This document shows positions 8,870 to 19,065 of a stretch of DNA of 64,000 nt, one piece after another. The translations under genes were made by a program, and so were the position numbers. Positions within the stretch are counted from its first letter, which is position 1, and every line of letters starts with the position of its first letter. A model generated the notes under the pieces. The model ran no database searches, was not told the origin of the DNA, and was given only the letters and a program-made list of their open reading frames with translations. Origin of the DNA: Pseudomonas cremoris (lineage in GTDB: Bacteria; Pseudomonadota; Gammaproteobacteria; Pseudomonadales; Pseudomonadaceae); NCBI RefSeq assembly GCF_014230465.1, contig NZ_JAAXCY010000008.1:248001-312000 (forward strand), given 5' to 3'.

Positions 8870-10246
8870 TTACATTTTCGGCATGCCGCCGCCGGGCAAC
8901 ATACCGCCCATGCCGCGCATCATCTTGGCCATACCGCCCTTGGCGGAGAATTTCTTCATCATCTTCTGCATCTGCTTGTGTTGCTTGATCAAGCGACCGA
9001 TGTCCTGCACCTGGGTGCCGGAGCCCATGGCGATCCGACGCTTGCGCGAACCGCTGATCAGCTCAGGGTCGCGGCGCTCGGCCGGGGTCATGGAGTTGAT
9101 GATGGCTTCCATCTGCTTGAACTGTTTCTCTGCCGCGCCCTGGGCATTGCCCATTTGCGCCAGGTTCACACCGCCGATGTTCGGCAGCTTGTCCATCAAG
9201 CCGCCAAGGCCGCCCATGTTCTTCATTTGCTGCAGCTGGTCGCGGAAGTCTTCGAGGTCGAAGCCCTTGCCCTTCTTCAGCTTCTTGGCCAGTTTGTCGG
9301 CCTTGTCCTTGTCGAGCGTGGCTTCGGCCTGTTCGATCAGGCTGAGCACGTCACCCATGCCAAGGATGCGCGAGGCGATACGCTCTGGGTGGAACGGTTC
9401 GAGCGCTTCGCTCTTCTCGCCCATACCAATGAACTTGATCGGCTTGCCGGTGATGGCACGTACCGACAGCGCGGCACCGCCACGGGCGTCGCCGTCGACC
9501 TTGGTCAGGATCACGCCGGTCAGCGGCAGCGCGTCGCCGAAGGCCTTGGCGGTGTTGGCCGCATCCTGGCCTGTCATGGCGTCGACCACAAACAGCGTCT
9601 CGACCGGGTTGATCGCGGCATGCAGCGCCTTGATCTCGCCCATCATCTCTTCGTCGATGTGCAGGCGACCGGCGGTATCGACGATAACCACGTCGATGAA
9701 TTTGAGCTTCGCTTCTTTAATAGCAGCGTTGGCGATGTCGACCGGCTTCTGGCTCAGGTCGGACGGGAAGAAGGTCACGCCCACTTCGCCCGCCAGCATT
9801 TCCAGCTGCTTGATAGCCGCCGGACGGTAGACGTCAGCCGACACCACCATCACGGACTTCTTCTTGCGTTCTTTAAGGAAGCGCGCCAGCTTGCCGGCGG
9901 TGGTGGTTTTACCCGCACCCTGCAGACCCGCCATCAGCACGACGGCTGGCGGTACGGCGCTGAGGTTCAGGTCTTCGTTGGCCGCACCCATGAGGCTTTC
10001 GAGCTCGGCCTGGACGACCTTCACGAACGCCTGGCCCGGGGTCAGGCTGCGGGACACTTCGGTGCCCACCGCGCGCTCTTTGACCGAGTTGACGAAGTCC
10101 TTCACCACCGGCAAGGCCACGTCGGCTTCCAGCAACGCCATGCGCACTTCGCGCAGGGTGTCTTTAATATTGTCCTCGGTCAGCTTGGCCTTGCCGGTAA
10201 CATGGCGCAGCGTCTGCGAGAGACGGTCAGTCAAGTTTTCAAACAT
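8870..10246 (-). CDS. ffh: Signal recognition particle protein Ffh
   Basis: A 458-residue SRP54 GTPase that binds 4.5S RNA and hydrophobic signal sequences and delivers ribosomes to FtsY. Visible are the N domain, the G domain with GLQGAGKTTTAGKLA, DTAGRLHIDEEM and TKVDGDARGG, and the methionine-rich M domain (QMKNMGGLGGLMDKLP ... MQKMMKKFSAKGGMAKMMRGMGGML). AAAGGATC precedes the ATG. It is transcribed toward rpsP but separated from it by a hairpin and the rpsP promoter, so it is a separate unit. Confidence 0.98.
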   Translation of the reverse strand: MFENLTDRLSQTLRHVTGKAKLTEDNIKDTLREVRMALLEADVALPVVKDFVNSVKERAVGTEVSRSLTPGQAFVKVVQAELESLMGAANEDLNLSAVPPAVVLMAGLQGAGKTTTAGKLARFLKERKKKSVMVVSADVYRPAAIKQLEMLAGEVGVTFFPSDLSQKPVDIANAAIKEAKLKFIDVVIVDTAGRLHIDEEMMGEIKALHAAINPVETLFVVDAMTGQDAANTAKAFGDALPLTGVILTKVDGDARGGAALSVRAITGKPIKFIGMGEKSEALEPFHPERIASRILGMGDVLSLIEQAEATLDKDKADKLAKKLKKGKGFDLEDFRDQLQQMKNMGGLGGLMDKLPNIGGVNLAQMGNAQGAAEKQFKQMEAIINSMTPAERRDPELISGSRKRRIAMGSGTQVQDIGRLIKQHKQMQKMMKKFSAKGGMAKMMRGMGGMLPGGGMPKM

Positions 10247-10481
10247 GCGCGATCCTTTCAGGCCCTAATTCAGCGAAGTGCAGTGTTAGACCGAGGTAAT
10301 GGCGGCCCAGGCTGTGGTAAATCGCTGTTAAAAACAGCGCTCGGCGAGCCTGCGGCGTGGGCAGGTCGCGGATTATAGCGAAGACTGCCGCCATGCACAC
10401 CCGCTGTCTGGCTTGAGAGTCTTTCGTGTTACGCGGGGGTATGCCAAACTCAGCGCCTTTCGGGCTTGCCTAACAGGATTT

Positions 10482-11294
10482 ATGCTCCCTTTGTCACCCA
10501 GTTTGCTACCCAGCCTCGCCGCCGCCATTTTGTATGCCGCTGCGACTCTCTATCAGGGCACTCGTCTGGCCCAAGGCACCAAGGCGGACAAACGCCTGCT
10601 GGTCGGCGTGGGTGTCCTTGCCTTGCTGGCCCACGCTGCCAGCCTGTTTACCCATTTGATGACGCCGGTCGGCCTGGGCCTGGATTTTTTCAGCGCCGCC
10701 AGCCTGATCGCCGCTGCCGTGATCGCCCTGACGCTGATTGCGTGCTATCGCATCCCGGTGGAGAACCTGCTGGTCCTGCTATTCCCCCTGGGGCTGCTGA
10801 CGGTGTTGCTGGCGCAATTCGCGCCCACCGGCACAGTGCAGGTGATCGATGAAGAGCCAGGCATTCTCGCCCACATTCTGTTGTCGATTCTGGCCTACGG
10901 CATGTTCACCATCGCGGTGTTCCAGGCGCTGCTCCTGCTCTTGCAAGACCACCAGCTCAAGCACAAGCACCCGTCCGGGCTGATCAAGAACTTTCCGCCG
11001 CTGCAAACCATGGAAAGCCTGCTGTTCGGTTTCTTGTGGGCGGGCTGGACGCTGCTGTCGCTGTCGCTGATCTCTGGCTGGCTGTTCGTCGAAAACCTGT
11101 TCGCCCAGCACCTGGTGCACAAGACCCTACTGGCGTGCCTGGCCTGGGTGGTGTTCAGCGTGCTGCTGTGGGGCCGTAACCGGCTCGGCTGGCGTGGCCA
11201 CAAGGCGATCCGCTGGACCCTGGCGGGTTTCTGCCTGCTGATGCTGGCCTATTTCGGCAGCAAGCTGGTTCGCGAATACATCCTGCATATCTGA
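10482..11294 (+). CDS. CcsA/YpjD-type inner membrane protein (cytochrome c assembly family)
   Basis: A 270-residue integral membrane protein with about eight hydrophobic helices, of the CcmC/CcsA-related YpjD family. The helix FGFLWAGWTLLSLSLISGWL carries the tryptophan-rich stretch characteristic of the haem-handling relatives, and the C-terminus reads HKAIRWTLAGFCLLMLAYFGSKLVREY. Start ATG 10482 is preceded by AGGAT; an upstream in-frame start has no site. It is divergent from ffh and 12 bases upstream of the CorC-like gene, so the two are probably one operon. A haem role is inferred from family only. Confidence 0.85.
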   Translation: MLPLSPSLLPSLAAAILYAAATLYQGTRLAQGTKADKRLLVGVGVLALLAHAASLFTHLMTPVGLGLDFFSAASLIAAAVIALTLIACYRIPVENLLVLLFPLGLLTVLLAQFAPTGTVQVIDEEPGILAHILLSILAYGMFTIAVFQALLLLLQDHQLKHKHPSGLIKNFPPLQTMESLLFGFLWAGWTLLSLSLISGWLFVENLFAQHLVHKTLLACLAWVVFSVLLWGRNRLGWRGHKAIRWTLAGFCLLMLAYFGSKLVREYILHI

Positions 11295-11306
11295 CGGGCA
11301 GCTACC

Positions 11307-12545
<1,239 letters not shown>

Positions 12546-12570
12546 TCCTCTGATGCAACGCGATAGAAAT

Positions 12571-12654
12571 GTGGGAGCGGCTTGCTCGCGAAAGCGGTGG
12601 ATCAGAAAAAATTGCCATCTGACACACCGCTTTCGCGAGCAAGCCCGCTCCCAC
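12571..12654. repeat. REP inverted pair (REPIN)
   Basis: GTGGGAGCGGCTTGCTCGCGAA at 12571-12592 (one G shorter than the other copies) faces its complement at 12632-12654. The loss of one G slightly breaks the palindrome of the left copy. Confidence 0.88.
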
Positions 12655-12899
12655 ATTTGATTTGCGGTGCATCAGTCCCTCTTGTTGTATTTCAAAACCC
12701 CTTCCTATAATCCCTGCGGCTTACCAGAGCCCCGCCCGACCGCGTGCTACCCGCACCAAACGCGTCCAGGCACCGCTTTACCGTGTCTGACCGGTGTTCG
12801 CTCCCATCCCGAGCCACCCCGCGCACAACCCTGATCCATGGGTGTTCGACCAATAATAATCCGCGTCCAAACGCGCAATAGACCGTCAGGGATACCGCC
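12655..12899 (+). promoter_or_regulatory. Promoter and long leader of the MHS transporter gene
   Basis: TTGTTG (12682-12687), 18 bases, then TATAAT (12706-12711) make a good sigma-70 promoter. The leader would be about 180 bases, GC-rich and without a gene; AGGGA lies just before the ATG at 12900. I see no named riboswitch in it. Confidence 0.55.
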
Positions 12900-14210
12900 A
12901 TGAGCACCACCTATAACGAGGCGGCGACCGCTGCCCCGACCAACTCGACCGCACGGGTTGCGACAGCGAGCATCGTCGGCACCGCCATCGAGTTCTACGA
13001 CTTCTATATCTACGCCACGGCCGCCGCGCTAGTGATCGGCCCAGTGTTCTTTCCGCAGACGTCCGGCACCGCGCAGATGCTCGCGTCGTTCCTGACCTTC
13101 GGTATCGCCTTTATCGCCCGCCCACTGGGTTCAGCGCTGTTCGGCCACTTTGGCGACCGCATCGGGCGCAAATCCACGCTGGTGGCCTCGTTGCTGTTGA
13201 TGGGCGTGTGCACCACGCTGATCGGCTTGCTGCCGGGTTATGACAGCATCGGGGCCTGGGCGCCGATCCTGCTGTGTGTGCTGCGTTTCGGTCAGGGCCT
13301 TGGCTTGGGCGGGGAATGGGGTGGCGCGGCGTTGCTGGCGACCGAAAATGCGCCGAAAGGCAAACGTGCCTGGTTCGGCATGTTCCCGCAATTGGGCCCG
13401 TCGATTGGTTTCCTGGCGGCCAACGGCTTGTTCCTGATCCTGGCCATGAGCTTGAGCGACGAGCAGTTCCGCAGTTGGGGCTGGCGCATTCCGTTCATCC
13501 TGAGCGCTGCGCTGGTGATGGTCGGCTTGTATGCGCGGCTCAAGCTTCATGAAACCCCAGTGTTTGCCAATGCCGTCGCCAAGGAAGCCCCGGTCAAAGT
13601 GCCGCTGGTGGAACTGTTCAGCCAACACTGGTTGCCGGTGCTGCTGGGCGCTGCATCGATGGTGGTGTGTTATGCGCTGTTCTACATCACCACCGCATTT
13701 TCCCTGAGCTACGGTGTTTCAACCCTGGGCTACAGCCGCGAAACCTTCCTCGGCCTGCTGTGTTTTGCGGTGTTGTTCATGGGCCTGGCGACGCCCTTGG
13801 CAGCCTTGGCCAGTGATCGCTTCGGGCGCAAGCCGGTGCTGATCGTTGGCGCGGTCCTGGCAATCCTGTCGGGCTTCACCATGGAGCCCCTGCTGACCCA
13901 CGGTTCGACCTGGGCCGTAGCGCTATTCCTGGCGCTGGAGCTGTTCCTGATGGGTGTGACCTTCGCCCCGATGGGCGCGATGCTGCCGGAATTGTTCCCG
14001 ACCCGCGTGCGTTATACCGGCGCGTCGGCGGCGTATAACCTGGGCGGGATCGTGGGGGCCTCGGCGGCACCGTTCTTCGCGACCAAACTGGTGGCGATGG
14101 GCGGGCTGAGTTATGTCGGCGGGTATGTGTCGGCGGCAGCGTTGCTCAGCTTGATTGCTGTGCTGTGCCTGAAAGAGACGCGGGATAATGATTTGAACAA
14201 GGTCGCCTGA
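12900..14210 (+). CDS. MFS transporter, metabolite:H+ symporter (MHS) family
   Basis: A 436-residue inner-membrane symporter with twelve predicted helices. The opening IVGTAIEFYDFYIYATAAAL, the loop LGSALFGHFGDRIGRKSTL and GLGLGGEWGGAALLATENAP are hallmarks of the MHS group (shikimate, proline/betaine, alpha-ketoglutarate, citrate carriers). A second RFGRKPVL loop lies in the C-terminal half. Substrate cannot be told from sequence, and no catabolic gene lies beside it. It has its own promoter and is followed by a REPIN. Confidence 0.9.
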   Translation: MSTTYNEAATAAPTNSTARVATASIVGTAIEFYDFYIYATAAALVIGPVFFPQTSGTAQMLASFLTFGIAFIARPLGSALFGHFGDRIGRKSTLVASLLLMGVCTTLIGLLPGYDSIGAWAPILLCVLRFGQGLGLGGEWGGAALLATENAPKGKRAWFGMFPQLGPSIGFLAANGLFLILAMSLSDEQFRSWGWRIPFILSAALVMVGLYARLKLHETPVFANAVAKEAPVKVPLVELFSQHWLPVLLGAASMVVCYALFYITTAFSLSYGVSTLGYSRETFLGLLCFAVLFMGLATPLAALASDRFGRKPVLIVGAVLAILSGFTMEPLLTHGSTWAVALFLALELFLMGVTFAPMGAMLPELFPTRVRYTGASAAYNLGGIVGASAAPFFATKLVAMGGLSYVGGYVSAAALLSLIAVLCLKETRDNDLNKVA

Positions 14211-14219
14211 TAGATCGCC

Positions 14220-14301
14220 TTCGCGAGCAAGCCCGCTCCCACACTTGACCGAGTTCCAGCATGAGAATGCGGTCAAGTGTGGGAGCGGGCTTGCTCGCGA
14301 A
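14220..14301. repeat. REP inverted pair (REPIN)
   Basis: TTCGCGAGCAAGCCCGCTCC-type copy at 14220-14242 and its complement at 14279-14301, in the gap between the convergent MHS transporter and purT. Confidence 0.92.
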
Positions 14302-14314
14302 GGGCGCGACTCGA

Positions 14315-15496
14315 TTACAGCTCTACTACAACAGCCTTGGAAGCACGGGTCGCTTTAGCCCGAGCCGCTTCAATCGACTCATCCCGCGCCAATGCCACGC
14401 CCATCCGACGCTGACCATTCACTTCCGGCTTGCCAAACAGGCGCAGCGCCGTGTCCGGTTCGCTCAAGGCTGCGCCCAGGTTGGCGAATGCGGTCTGGGT
14501 GGACTGCCCTTCCACCAGGATTACCGCCGAGGCCGAAGGCCCGAACTGACGGATCAATGGGATTGGCAGACCGAGAATAGCGCGAGCATGCAGTGCAAAC
14601 TGCGACAGGTCCTGGGAAATCAGGGTCACCAAGCCGGTGTCATGCGGGCGCGGCGACACTTCGCTGAACCACACCTGATCACCCTTGATGAACAACTCCA
14701 CGCCAAACAAGCCACGGCCACCCAAGGCTTCAGTGACTGCTTTGGCGACGCGCTCCGATTCCGCCAGCGCGATCGGGCTCATGGCCTGTGGCTGCCAGGA
14801 TTCCTGGTAATCGCCCTTCTCCTGACGATGACCCACCGGCGCACAGAACGTAGTGCCACCAATGTGGCGCACGGTCAGCAGGGTGATTTCGTAGTCGAAG
14901 TCGATAAACCCTTCGATGATCACACGACCTTTGCCGGCACGGCCGCCTTCTTGGGCGTACTCCCAGGCTTTCTGTACATCGTCAGCGCTGCGCAGCAGGC
15001 TCTGGCCCTTGCCCGACGAACTCATCACTGGCTTGACCACGCACGGGAAGCCCAGGTCTTGCACGGCCTTGCTGTAGTCTTCGAACGTATCGGCGAAGTG
15101 GTACGGCGAGGTTGGCAGGTCCAGCTCTTCGGCGGCCAGGCGGCGGATGCCTTCGCGGTTCATGGTCAGCGAGGTGGCACGCGCGGTCGGGATCACGGTG
15201 AAGCCTTCGGCTTCCAGTTCCACCAGGGTGGCGGTGGCGATGGCTTCGATTTCCGGCACGATGAAGTGCGGCTTCTCGGCTTCGATCACCGCACGCAGGG
15301 CGGCGCCGTCGAGCATGTTGATCACGTGGCTACGGTGCGCAACCTGCATGGCAGGGGCGTTGGCGTAGCGATCCACGGCAATCACTTCAACGCCCAGGCG
15401 TTGCAGTTCGATTACCACTTCCTTGCCCAGCTCACCGCAGCCACACAGCAAAACGCGGGTCGCGGTTGGCGACAATGGAGTTCCGATTCGGGTCAT
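14315..15496 (-). CDS. purT: Formate-dependent phosphoribosylglycinamide formyltransferase
   Basis: A 393-residue ATP-grasp enzyme that formylates GAR using formate and ATP, the folate-independent third step of purine synthesis. The opening [23 protein letters not shown], the ATP-grasp loop [11 protein letters not shown] and [14 protein letters not shown] are diagnostic. The gene is full-length. It stands alone on the minus strand between the MHS transporter and a VUT-family gene, each with its own spacing. Purine genes purL, guaA and guaB lie elsewhere in the window but are not linked to it. Confidence 0.97.
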   Translation of the reverse strand: MTRIGTPLSPTATRVLLCGCGELGKEVVIELQRLGVEVIAVDRYANAPAMQVAHRSHVINMLDGAALRAVIEAEKPHFIVPEIEAIATATLVELEAEGFTVIPTARATSLTMNREGIRRLAAEELDLPTSPYHFADTFEDYSKAVQDLGFPCVVKPVMSSSGKGQSLLRSADDVQKAWEYAQEGGRAGKGRVIIEGFIDFDYEITLLTVRHIGGTTFCAPVGHRQEKGDYQESWQPQAMSPIALAESERVAKAVTEALGGRGLFGVELFIKGDQVWFSEVSPRPHDTGLVTLISQDLSQFALHARAILGLPIPLIRQFGPSASAVILVEGQSTQTAFANLGAALSEPDTALRLFGKPEVNGQRRMGVALARDESIEAARAKATRASKAVVVEL

Positions 15497-15565
15497 CTCA
15501 GGTCCTCAGGGGAGCGGATCGTTTGGAGAAAGGCCGGCATTTTACATGAACTGTAAAAATTGGCC

Positions 15566-16033
15566 TCAGTTGGCGACGGCCCGCCGGCGAATGCGCCAGG
15601 CCATGATCAGCCACACCGCCGTGACCCCGGCGAATTTCGACGCCAGCGCAGTGCCTACCACAGCCGGGGTGAGCGCGCCGATCAAGCCGAAAAAGATAAA
15701 GGTATCCAGGGGAATGCTCAGCGCCGAACTTATCCACAGGCGGTCGTGGAGTGGGCGCTTGGTGATGCTGAACACCAGCCAGTCGATGCATTCGGATACC
15801 GCGAACGCCGTGGCGCTGGCCAGGGCGATGGCCGGGTCGGACGTTACGTACGACAACACCAGCGCCGCGAGCATGGCGACGATTGCGCCGTGACCGAAAC
15901 GGGTTTGCACCATGTCACGCAGGATGAACACCAGGCCACCCCAGGCGGACCAGATCACATCCAGGTGCGGGGCGGTGGAGAAGGCGAAGTTGATCAGCAC
16001 GACGCTGCTGATGTAGGCGATCAGGAAGAGCAT
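15566..16033 (-). CDS. VUT family transporter (queuosine-precursor-transporter-like)
   Basis: A 155-residue protein with about five hydrophobic helices of the VUT/YhhQ superfamily; larger members import 7-cyano-7-deazaguanine. It is shorter than YhhQ (about 220 residues), as in the compact VUT group of Pseudomonas. Motifs SAWGGLVFILRDMVQTRFGH and SECIDWLVFSITKRPLHDRLW match the family. Start at ATG 16033 (MLFLIAYISSVV) puts the first helix at the N-terminus; a longer frame to 16075 adds unlikely polar residues. The substrate assignment is inference. Confidence 0.75.
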   Translation of the reverse strand: MLFLIAYISSVVLINFAFSTAPHLDVIWSAWGGLVFILRDMVQTRFGHGAIVAMLAALVLSYVTSDPAIALASATAFAVSECIDWLVFSITKRPLHDRLWISSALSIPLDTFIFFGLIGALTPAVVGTALASKFAGVTAVWLIMAWRIRRRAVAN

Positions 16034-16105
16034 GGGAAAGTGGACCTGTGGATTATGCCGCACAGGGTACTTCACAATTGGAAATATGTCGTCTGGGAGG
16101 GCCTC

Positions 16106-16189
16106 TTCGCGAGCAAGCCCGCTCCCACATTTGAACCATATTCCTACACAACAAACGCGGTCGAATGTGGGAGCGGGCTTGCTCGCGAA
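16106..16189. repeat. REP inverted pair (REPIN)
   Basis: Copies at 16106-16128 and 16167-16189, GTGGGAGCGGGCTTGCTCGC type, between the VUT gene and the DUF1289 gene. Confidence 0.92.
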
Positions 16190-16198
16190 AGCGGCCTA

Positions 16199-16414
16199 TC
16201 AGGCGCCCGATCTCCCAGGAATCATCCACACCAACCCACTCGCCTTCGCCCGCTCATGGCACAACCCCAGCACCACCCGGCGTTCGGCGTTGTCCATCCG
16301 ACTCCAGCGCGTGATCTCATCCACCGTTCGCTGGCAGCCGGTACAGATATCGTCATCATCCAACGCGCAAATACTCACGCACGGCGATGCAACGGGGCGC
16401 TCGATGGGGTTCAT
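16199..16414 (-). CDS. DUF1289 domain-containing small protein
   Basis: A 71-residue protein with the family pattern [21 protein letters not shown]; the four cysteines suggest a small metal or iron-sulfur site. DUF1289 proteins are widespread in proteobacteria without a firmly assigned role. Its ATG overlaps the stop of the gamma-carbonic anhydrase gene (ATGA, 16411-16414), so it is translationally coupled to that gene. It ends nine bases after the REPIN on its downstream side. Confidence 0.88.
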   Translation of the reverse strand: MNPIERPVASPCVSICALDDDDICTGCQRTVDEITRWSRMDNAERRVVLGLCHERAKASGLVWMIPGRSGA

Positions 16415-16935
16415 TCTTCCTGCTCTGCCAAATCACGCGCATAGCGCTGCGAGTTATGCACATAGTGCGCAGCGCTGGCTTCCAGCATACGTTTTTGCGC
16501 CTCGGTCAATTCACGCACGACCTTGCCCGGCGAGCCCATCACCAGCGAACCGTCAGGGATTTCCTTGCCCTCGCCGATCAGCGAGTTGGCGCCAATGATG
16601 CAATGCTTGCCGATTTTTGCGCCGTTGAGGATGACGGCGTTAATGCCGATAAGGCTGTAATCATCGACGGTGCAACCATGCAACATGGCGTTATGACCGA
16701 TGGTCACGCCGGTGCCCAGGGTCAGCGGGTAGCCCATGTCGGTGTGCATCACGCTGCCGTCCTGCACGTTGCTGTTCTTGCCGATCAGGATCAGTTCGTT
16801 GTCGCCACGCAACACCGCGTTGAACCAGACGTTGGCGCCCTCCTCCAACTTGACCTTGCCCACCAGCGTGGCATTGGGGGCTACCCAGCTGTGTGGGTGC
16901 GTCTCGACGCGGGCGTCGCCCAGGCGATATTTCAT
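16411..16935 (-). CDS. Gamma-carbonic anhydrase family protein
   Basis: A 174-residue left-handed beta-helix protein built on hexapeptide repeats ([22 protein letters not shown]). The three metal-binding histidines of the family can be placed in VMHTDMG and [10 protein letters not shown]. Many such YrdA/PaaY-like homologues bind zinc, but carbonic anhydrase activity is not shown for most of them. It is the first gene of a two-gene unit with DUF1289, and lies 36 bases downstream of the Nudix gene on the same strand. Confidence 0.9.
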   Translation of the reverse strand: MKYRLGDARVETHPHSWVAPNATLVGKVKLEEGANVWFNAVLRGDNELILIGKNSNVQDGSVMHTDMGYPLTLGTGVTIGHNAMLHGCTVDDYSLIGINAVILNGAKIGKHCIIGANSLIGEGKEIPDGSLVMGSPGKVVRELTEAQKRMLEASAAHYVHNSQRYARDLAEQEE

Positions 16936-16971
16936 GGTTTTTCCTCACGGCGTTGCCATTCAAGCGATGGC

Positions 16972-17574
16972 TTAGATATTGATGAAGCTTTTCGGTGGCT
17001 GGTGCAGGCTGATCTGGGCGTCGTCATAGAGCAGGTTGATCAATTCGACGATCATGATCGCCGTCAGCCCCCAGATCTTGTATTCACCGAACCGATAACT
17101 GGGCACGTACCAACTGCGGCCTTGGTAATCGATTCTGTGGGTATGTTCGCGTGGGTCCTGCCGGAAGAAGTCCAGGGGCACGCTGAAAACGGCGGCAATC
17201 TCGGCATCGTTGGCCAGGTACTCGACATAGTCGGGGATTACGCCAACATACGGCGTGACCCGAATGCCATGCAGGGAGATCAACGGGCTCAGCGGGCCGA
17301 TGACTTCCACCAGGCCGGGAGGCAGGCCGATCTCTTCTTCGGCTTCGCGCAAAGCGGTAAAAATCAGGTCCGGGTCTTCGGGATCGCGGCGCCCGCCGGG
17401 AAAGGCCACTTCGCCCCCGTGGGTCGACAGGCCGCTGGCGCGCAGGGTCAGGATCAGCTCAGGTTCGTCACTGCGGGTGATCGGCACCAGCACCGCAGCC
17501 TCGGGGAAACGCCCGTCGGTCTCAAGCGTGTGGGGGGTGTGATTGCTTACCCGGCGAAGTAGCTCGTCCAGCAT
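16972..17574 (-). CDS. CoA pyrophosphatase-like Nudix hydrolase (NudL type)
   Basis: A 200-residue Nudix hydrolase. The Nudix box is intact: GGRRDPEDPDLIFTALREAE continuing into EEIGLP, and the upstream VAFPGG and the ISLHGIRVTPYVGV segment agree with the CoA-pyrophosphatase group, which cleaves CoA to 4'-phosphopantetheine and 3',5'-ADP. It is transcribed divergently from the zinc-ribbon Nudix gene at 17721. Family substrate is known for relatives; here it is inferred. Confidence 0.88.
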   Translation of the reverse strand: MLDELLRRVSNHTPHTLETDGRFPEAAVLVPITRSDEPELILTLRASGLSTHGGEVAFPGGRRDPEDPDLIFTALREAEEEIGLPPGLVEVIGPLSPLISLHGIRVTPYVGVIPDYVEYLANDAEIAAVFSVPLDFFRQDPREHTHRIDYQGRSWYVPSYRFGEYKIWGLTAIMIVELINLLYDDAQISLHQPPKSFINI

Positions 17575-17720
17575 GAGTCATCTCGGTCTGTTGGCTACCT
17601 TGCATCATGCACCAAAGCGTGCGCACGCCCAACCCCAAAACCCCTCAGGTGTCGCTAAACGACAACTTGCAGGGCCCTGCCCGCCAAGCCAAGATAGACG
17701 CACTTTCCAGGAACCCCAGC

Positions 17721-18269
17721 ATGAACTTCTGCAGCCAGTGCGGTAAACCGGTTACCCAGCGTATCCCCGAAGGCGACGGCCGCCTGCGCTTTGTGTGTGA
17801 TCACTGCTCGACCATTCATTATCAAAACCCCAACATCGTTGCCGGCACCGTCCCGGTGTGGGGCGACAAAGTACTGCTGTGCCGCCGCGCCATCGAGCCA
17901 CGCCTGGGTTACTGGACCTTGCCCGCGGGCTTCATGGAGAACGGCGAGACTGTCGAACAGGCCGCCGCCCGCGAAACCCTCGAAGAAGCCTGCGCCCGCG
18001 TGCGCAACTTGAGCATCTACACCCTGATCGATGTGCCGCACATCAACCAGGTGCACATTTTCTACCGCGCCGAGTTGGTCGACCTGGACTTCGCTGCCGG
18101 CCCAGAAAGCCTGGAAGTGCAGTTGTTCGATGAAGCCGACGTCCCTTGGTCCGAGCTGGCTTTCCGCACGGTCGGGCGTACCTTAGAATGCTTTTTTGCC
18201 GACCGTCGGCAACAAGTGTTTCCGGTGCGCAGCGAAGCCGTTTCCCCCATGGGCAAGCCCACCCAATAA
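17721..18269 (+). CDS. Nudix hydrolase with N-terminal zinc ribbon
   Basis: A 182-residue protein. Residues 1-30 form a zinc ribbon (MNFCSQCGKPV ... CDHCSTIHYQNP), followed by a Nudix domain with GFMENGETVEQAAARETLEE. In the last part of the box the usual glycine is replaced (EEACARV), as is common in this subgroup. I chose ATG 17721, preceded by CAGGAAC, because the zinc ribbon starts there; a frame extending to 17607 adds residues without similarity. Substrate unknown. The L,D-transpeptidase gene follows after 28 bases. Confidence 0.85.
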   Translation: MNFCSQCGKPVTQRIPEGDGRLRFVCDHCSTIHYQNPNIVAGTVPVWGDKVLLCRRAIEPRLGYWTLPAGFMENGETVEQAAARETLEEACARVRNLSIYTLIDVPHINQVHIFYRAELVDLDFAAGPESLEVQLFDEADVPWSELAFRTVGRTLECFFADRRQQVFPVRSEAVSPMGKPTQ

Positions 18270-18297
18270 AAACCCGGCACAAAGGGATACCGTTTTA

Positions 18298-18801
18298 ATG
18301 CGTTGGTTGCTTGCTCTTATCTGCCTGTCGTTCGCTACCCTGTCTTGCGCCTCTACAGTCGAAACCATCGGCGGCAAGCCGATCGAGAAAATCCTGGTGC
18401 TCAAGTCCGCCCGTCAGTTGCAACTGATCAACGACGGCAAACCGCTCAAGACCTATCGGATTTCCCTGGGTAAAAACCCCAAGGGTGCCAAGCTGATCGA
18501 AGGCGACCGCCGCACCCCGGAAGGTTTCTATTGGATCGACTGGCGCAAGACCAGCGACCGCTTCAACCTGTCCATGCACATTTCCTACCCCAACATCAGC
18601 GACGCCGCCCGCGCCCGCCGCGAAGGGGTAAGCCCCGGCAGCATGATCATGATCCACGGCACCCCCGACACCGAGGAATACCCGGAGCAGTGGTTTCACA
18701 CCCTGGACTGGACCGACGGCTGCATCGGCATGCGCAACGTGGATATGCGTGAAGTCTGGAACCTGGTCAAAGACGGCACCATGGTCGAGATTCGGCCGTA
18801 A
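18298..18801 (+). CDS. L,D-transpeptidase family protein (YafK/YkuD-type)
   Basis: A 167-residue exported protein. A signal peptide (MRWLLALICLSFATLSCAST) is followed by a YkuD-type catalytic domain with His120 (MIMIHGTPDTEEYPEQW) and the nucleophile Cys142 in WTDGCIGMRN. The family forms 3-3 peptidoglycan crosslinks or attaches/cleaves lipoproteins at meso-diaminopimelate. The spacing between His and Cys is typical of the YafK group. It follows the Nudix gene closely and may be co-transcribed with it. A lipobox is not clear. Confidence 0.88.
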   Translation: MRWLLALICLSFATLSCASTVETIGGKPIEKILVLKSARQLQLINDGKPLKTYRISLGKNPKGAKLIEGDRRTPEGFYWIDWRKTSDRFNLSMHISYPNISDAARARREGVSPGSMIMIHGTPDTEEYPEQWFHTLDWTDGCIGMRNVDMREVWNLVKDGTMVEIRP

Positions 18802-18920
18802 TCGTCGACCGTTCGTAAAATAATTCAAAAATATTTCCCCGCCCCCGACTACGCCCGCCGGTGAATACCAGTTCACCCCCGCGGGCTGCGCCGTTCTGCG
18901 CGCGATAAAGACCTCTCTAA

Positions 18921-19013
18921 TACCACTTGATACCCAACCTTGTTGCAGGCCCAGCAAACCGTTGATCACCGCGTTTTGGCTGCATTGACATGGTATTTAA
19001 GTGGTATTAATTT
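18921..19013 (+). promoter_or_regulatory. nag promoter with operators in the spacer
   Basis: TTGACA (18985-18990), exactly 17 bases, then TAATTT (19008-19013). The whole spacer is the direct repeat TGGTATTTAAGTGGTAT. The same element lies inverted at 18921-18934 (TACCACTTGATACC). Two related sites about 55 bases apart, one on the promoter, fit repression by the GntR-type protein encoded directly downstream. Confidence 0.7.
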
Positions 19014-19065
19014 CCGGCCAATACCGGGCGACAACACTCCAATAACCGCATCGGAAACCTGACAG

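Noticed and set aside
8978..10378. Long plus-strand open frame opposite ffh (466 codons)
   Set aside because: It mirrors ffh in a GC-rich genome where antisense frames stay open; no family, no ribosome site, unusual composition (rich in H, Q, G). The same applies to frames opposite thrC (1338-2780), hom (2764-4107), purL (28581-30176), treC (38656-40488), guaA (46368-48092) and leuA (58524-60245).
12571..12654. Repeated palindromes that could be taken for a CRISPR array
   Set aside because: The repeats are inverted pairs scattered singly between genes, not regularly spaced direct repeats with spacers, and no cas genes are present.
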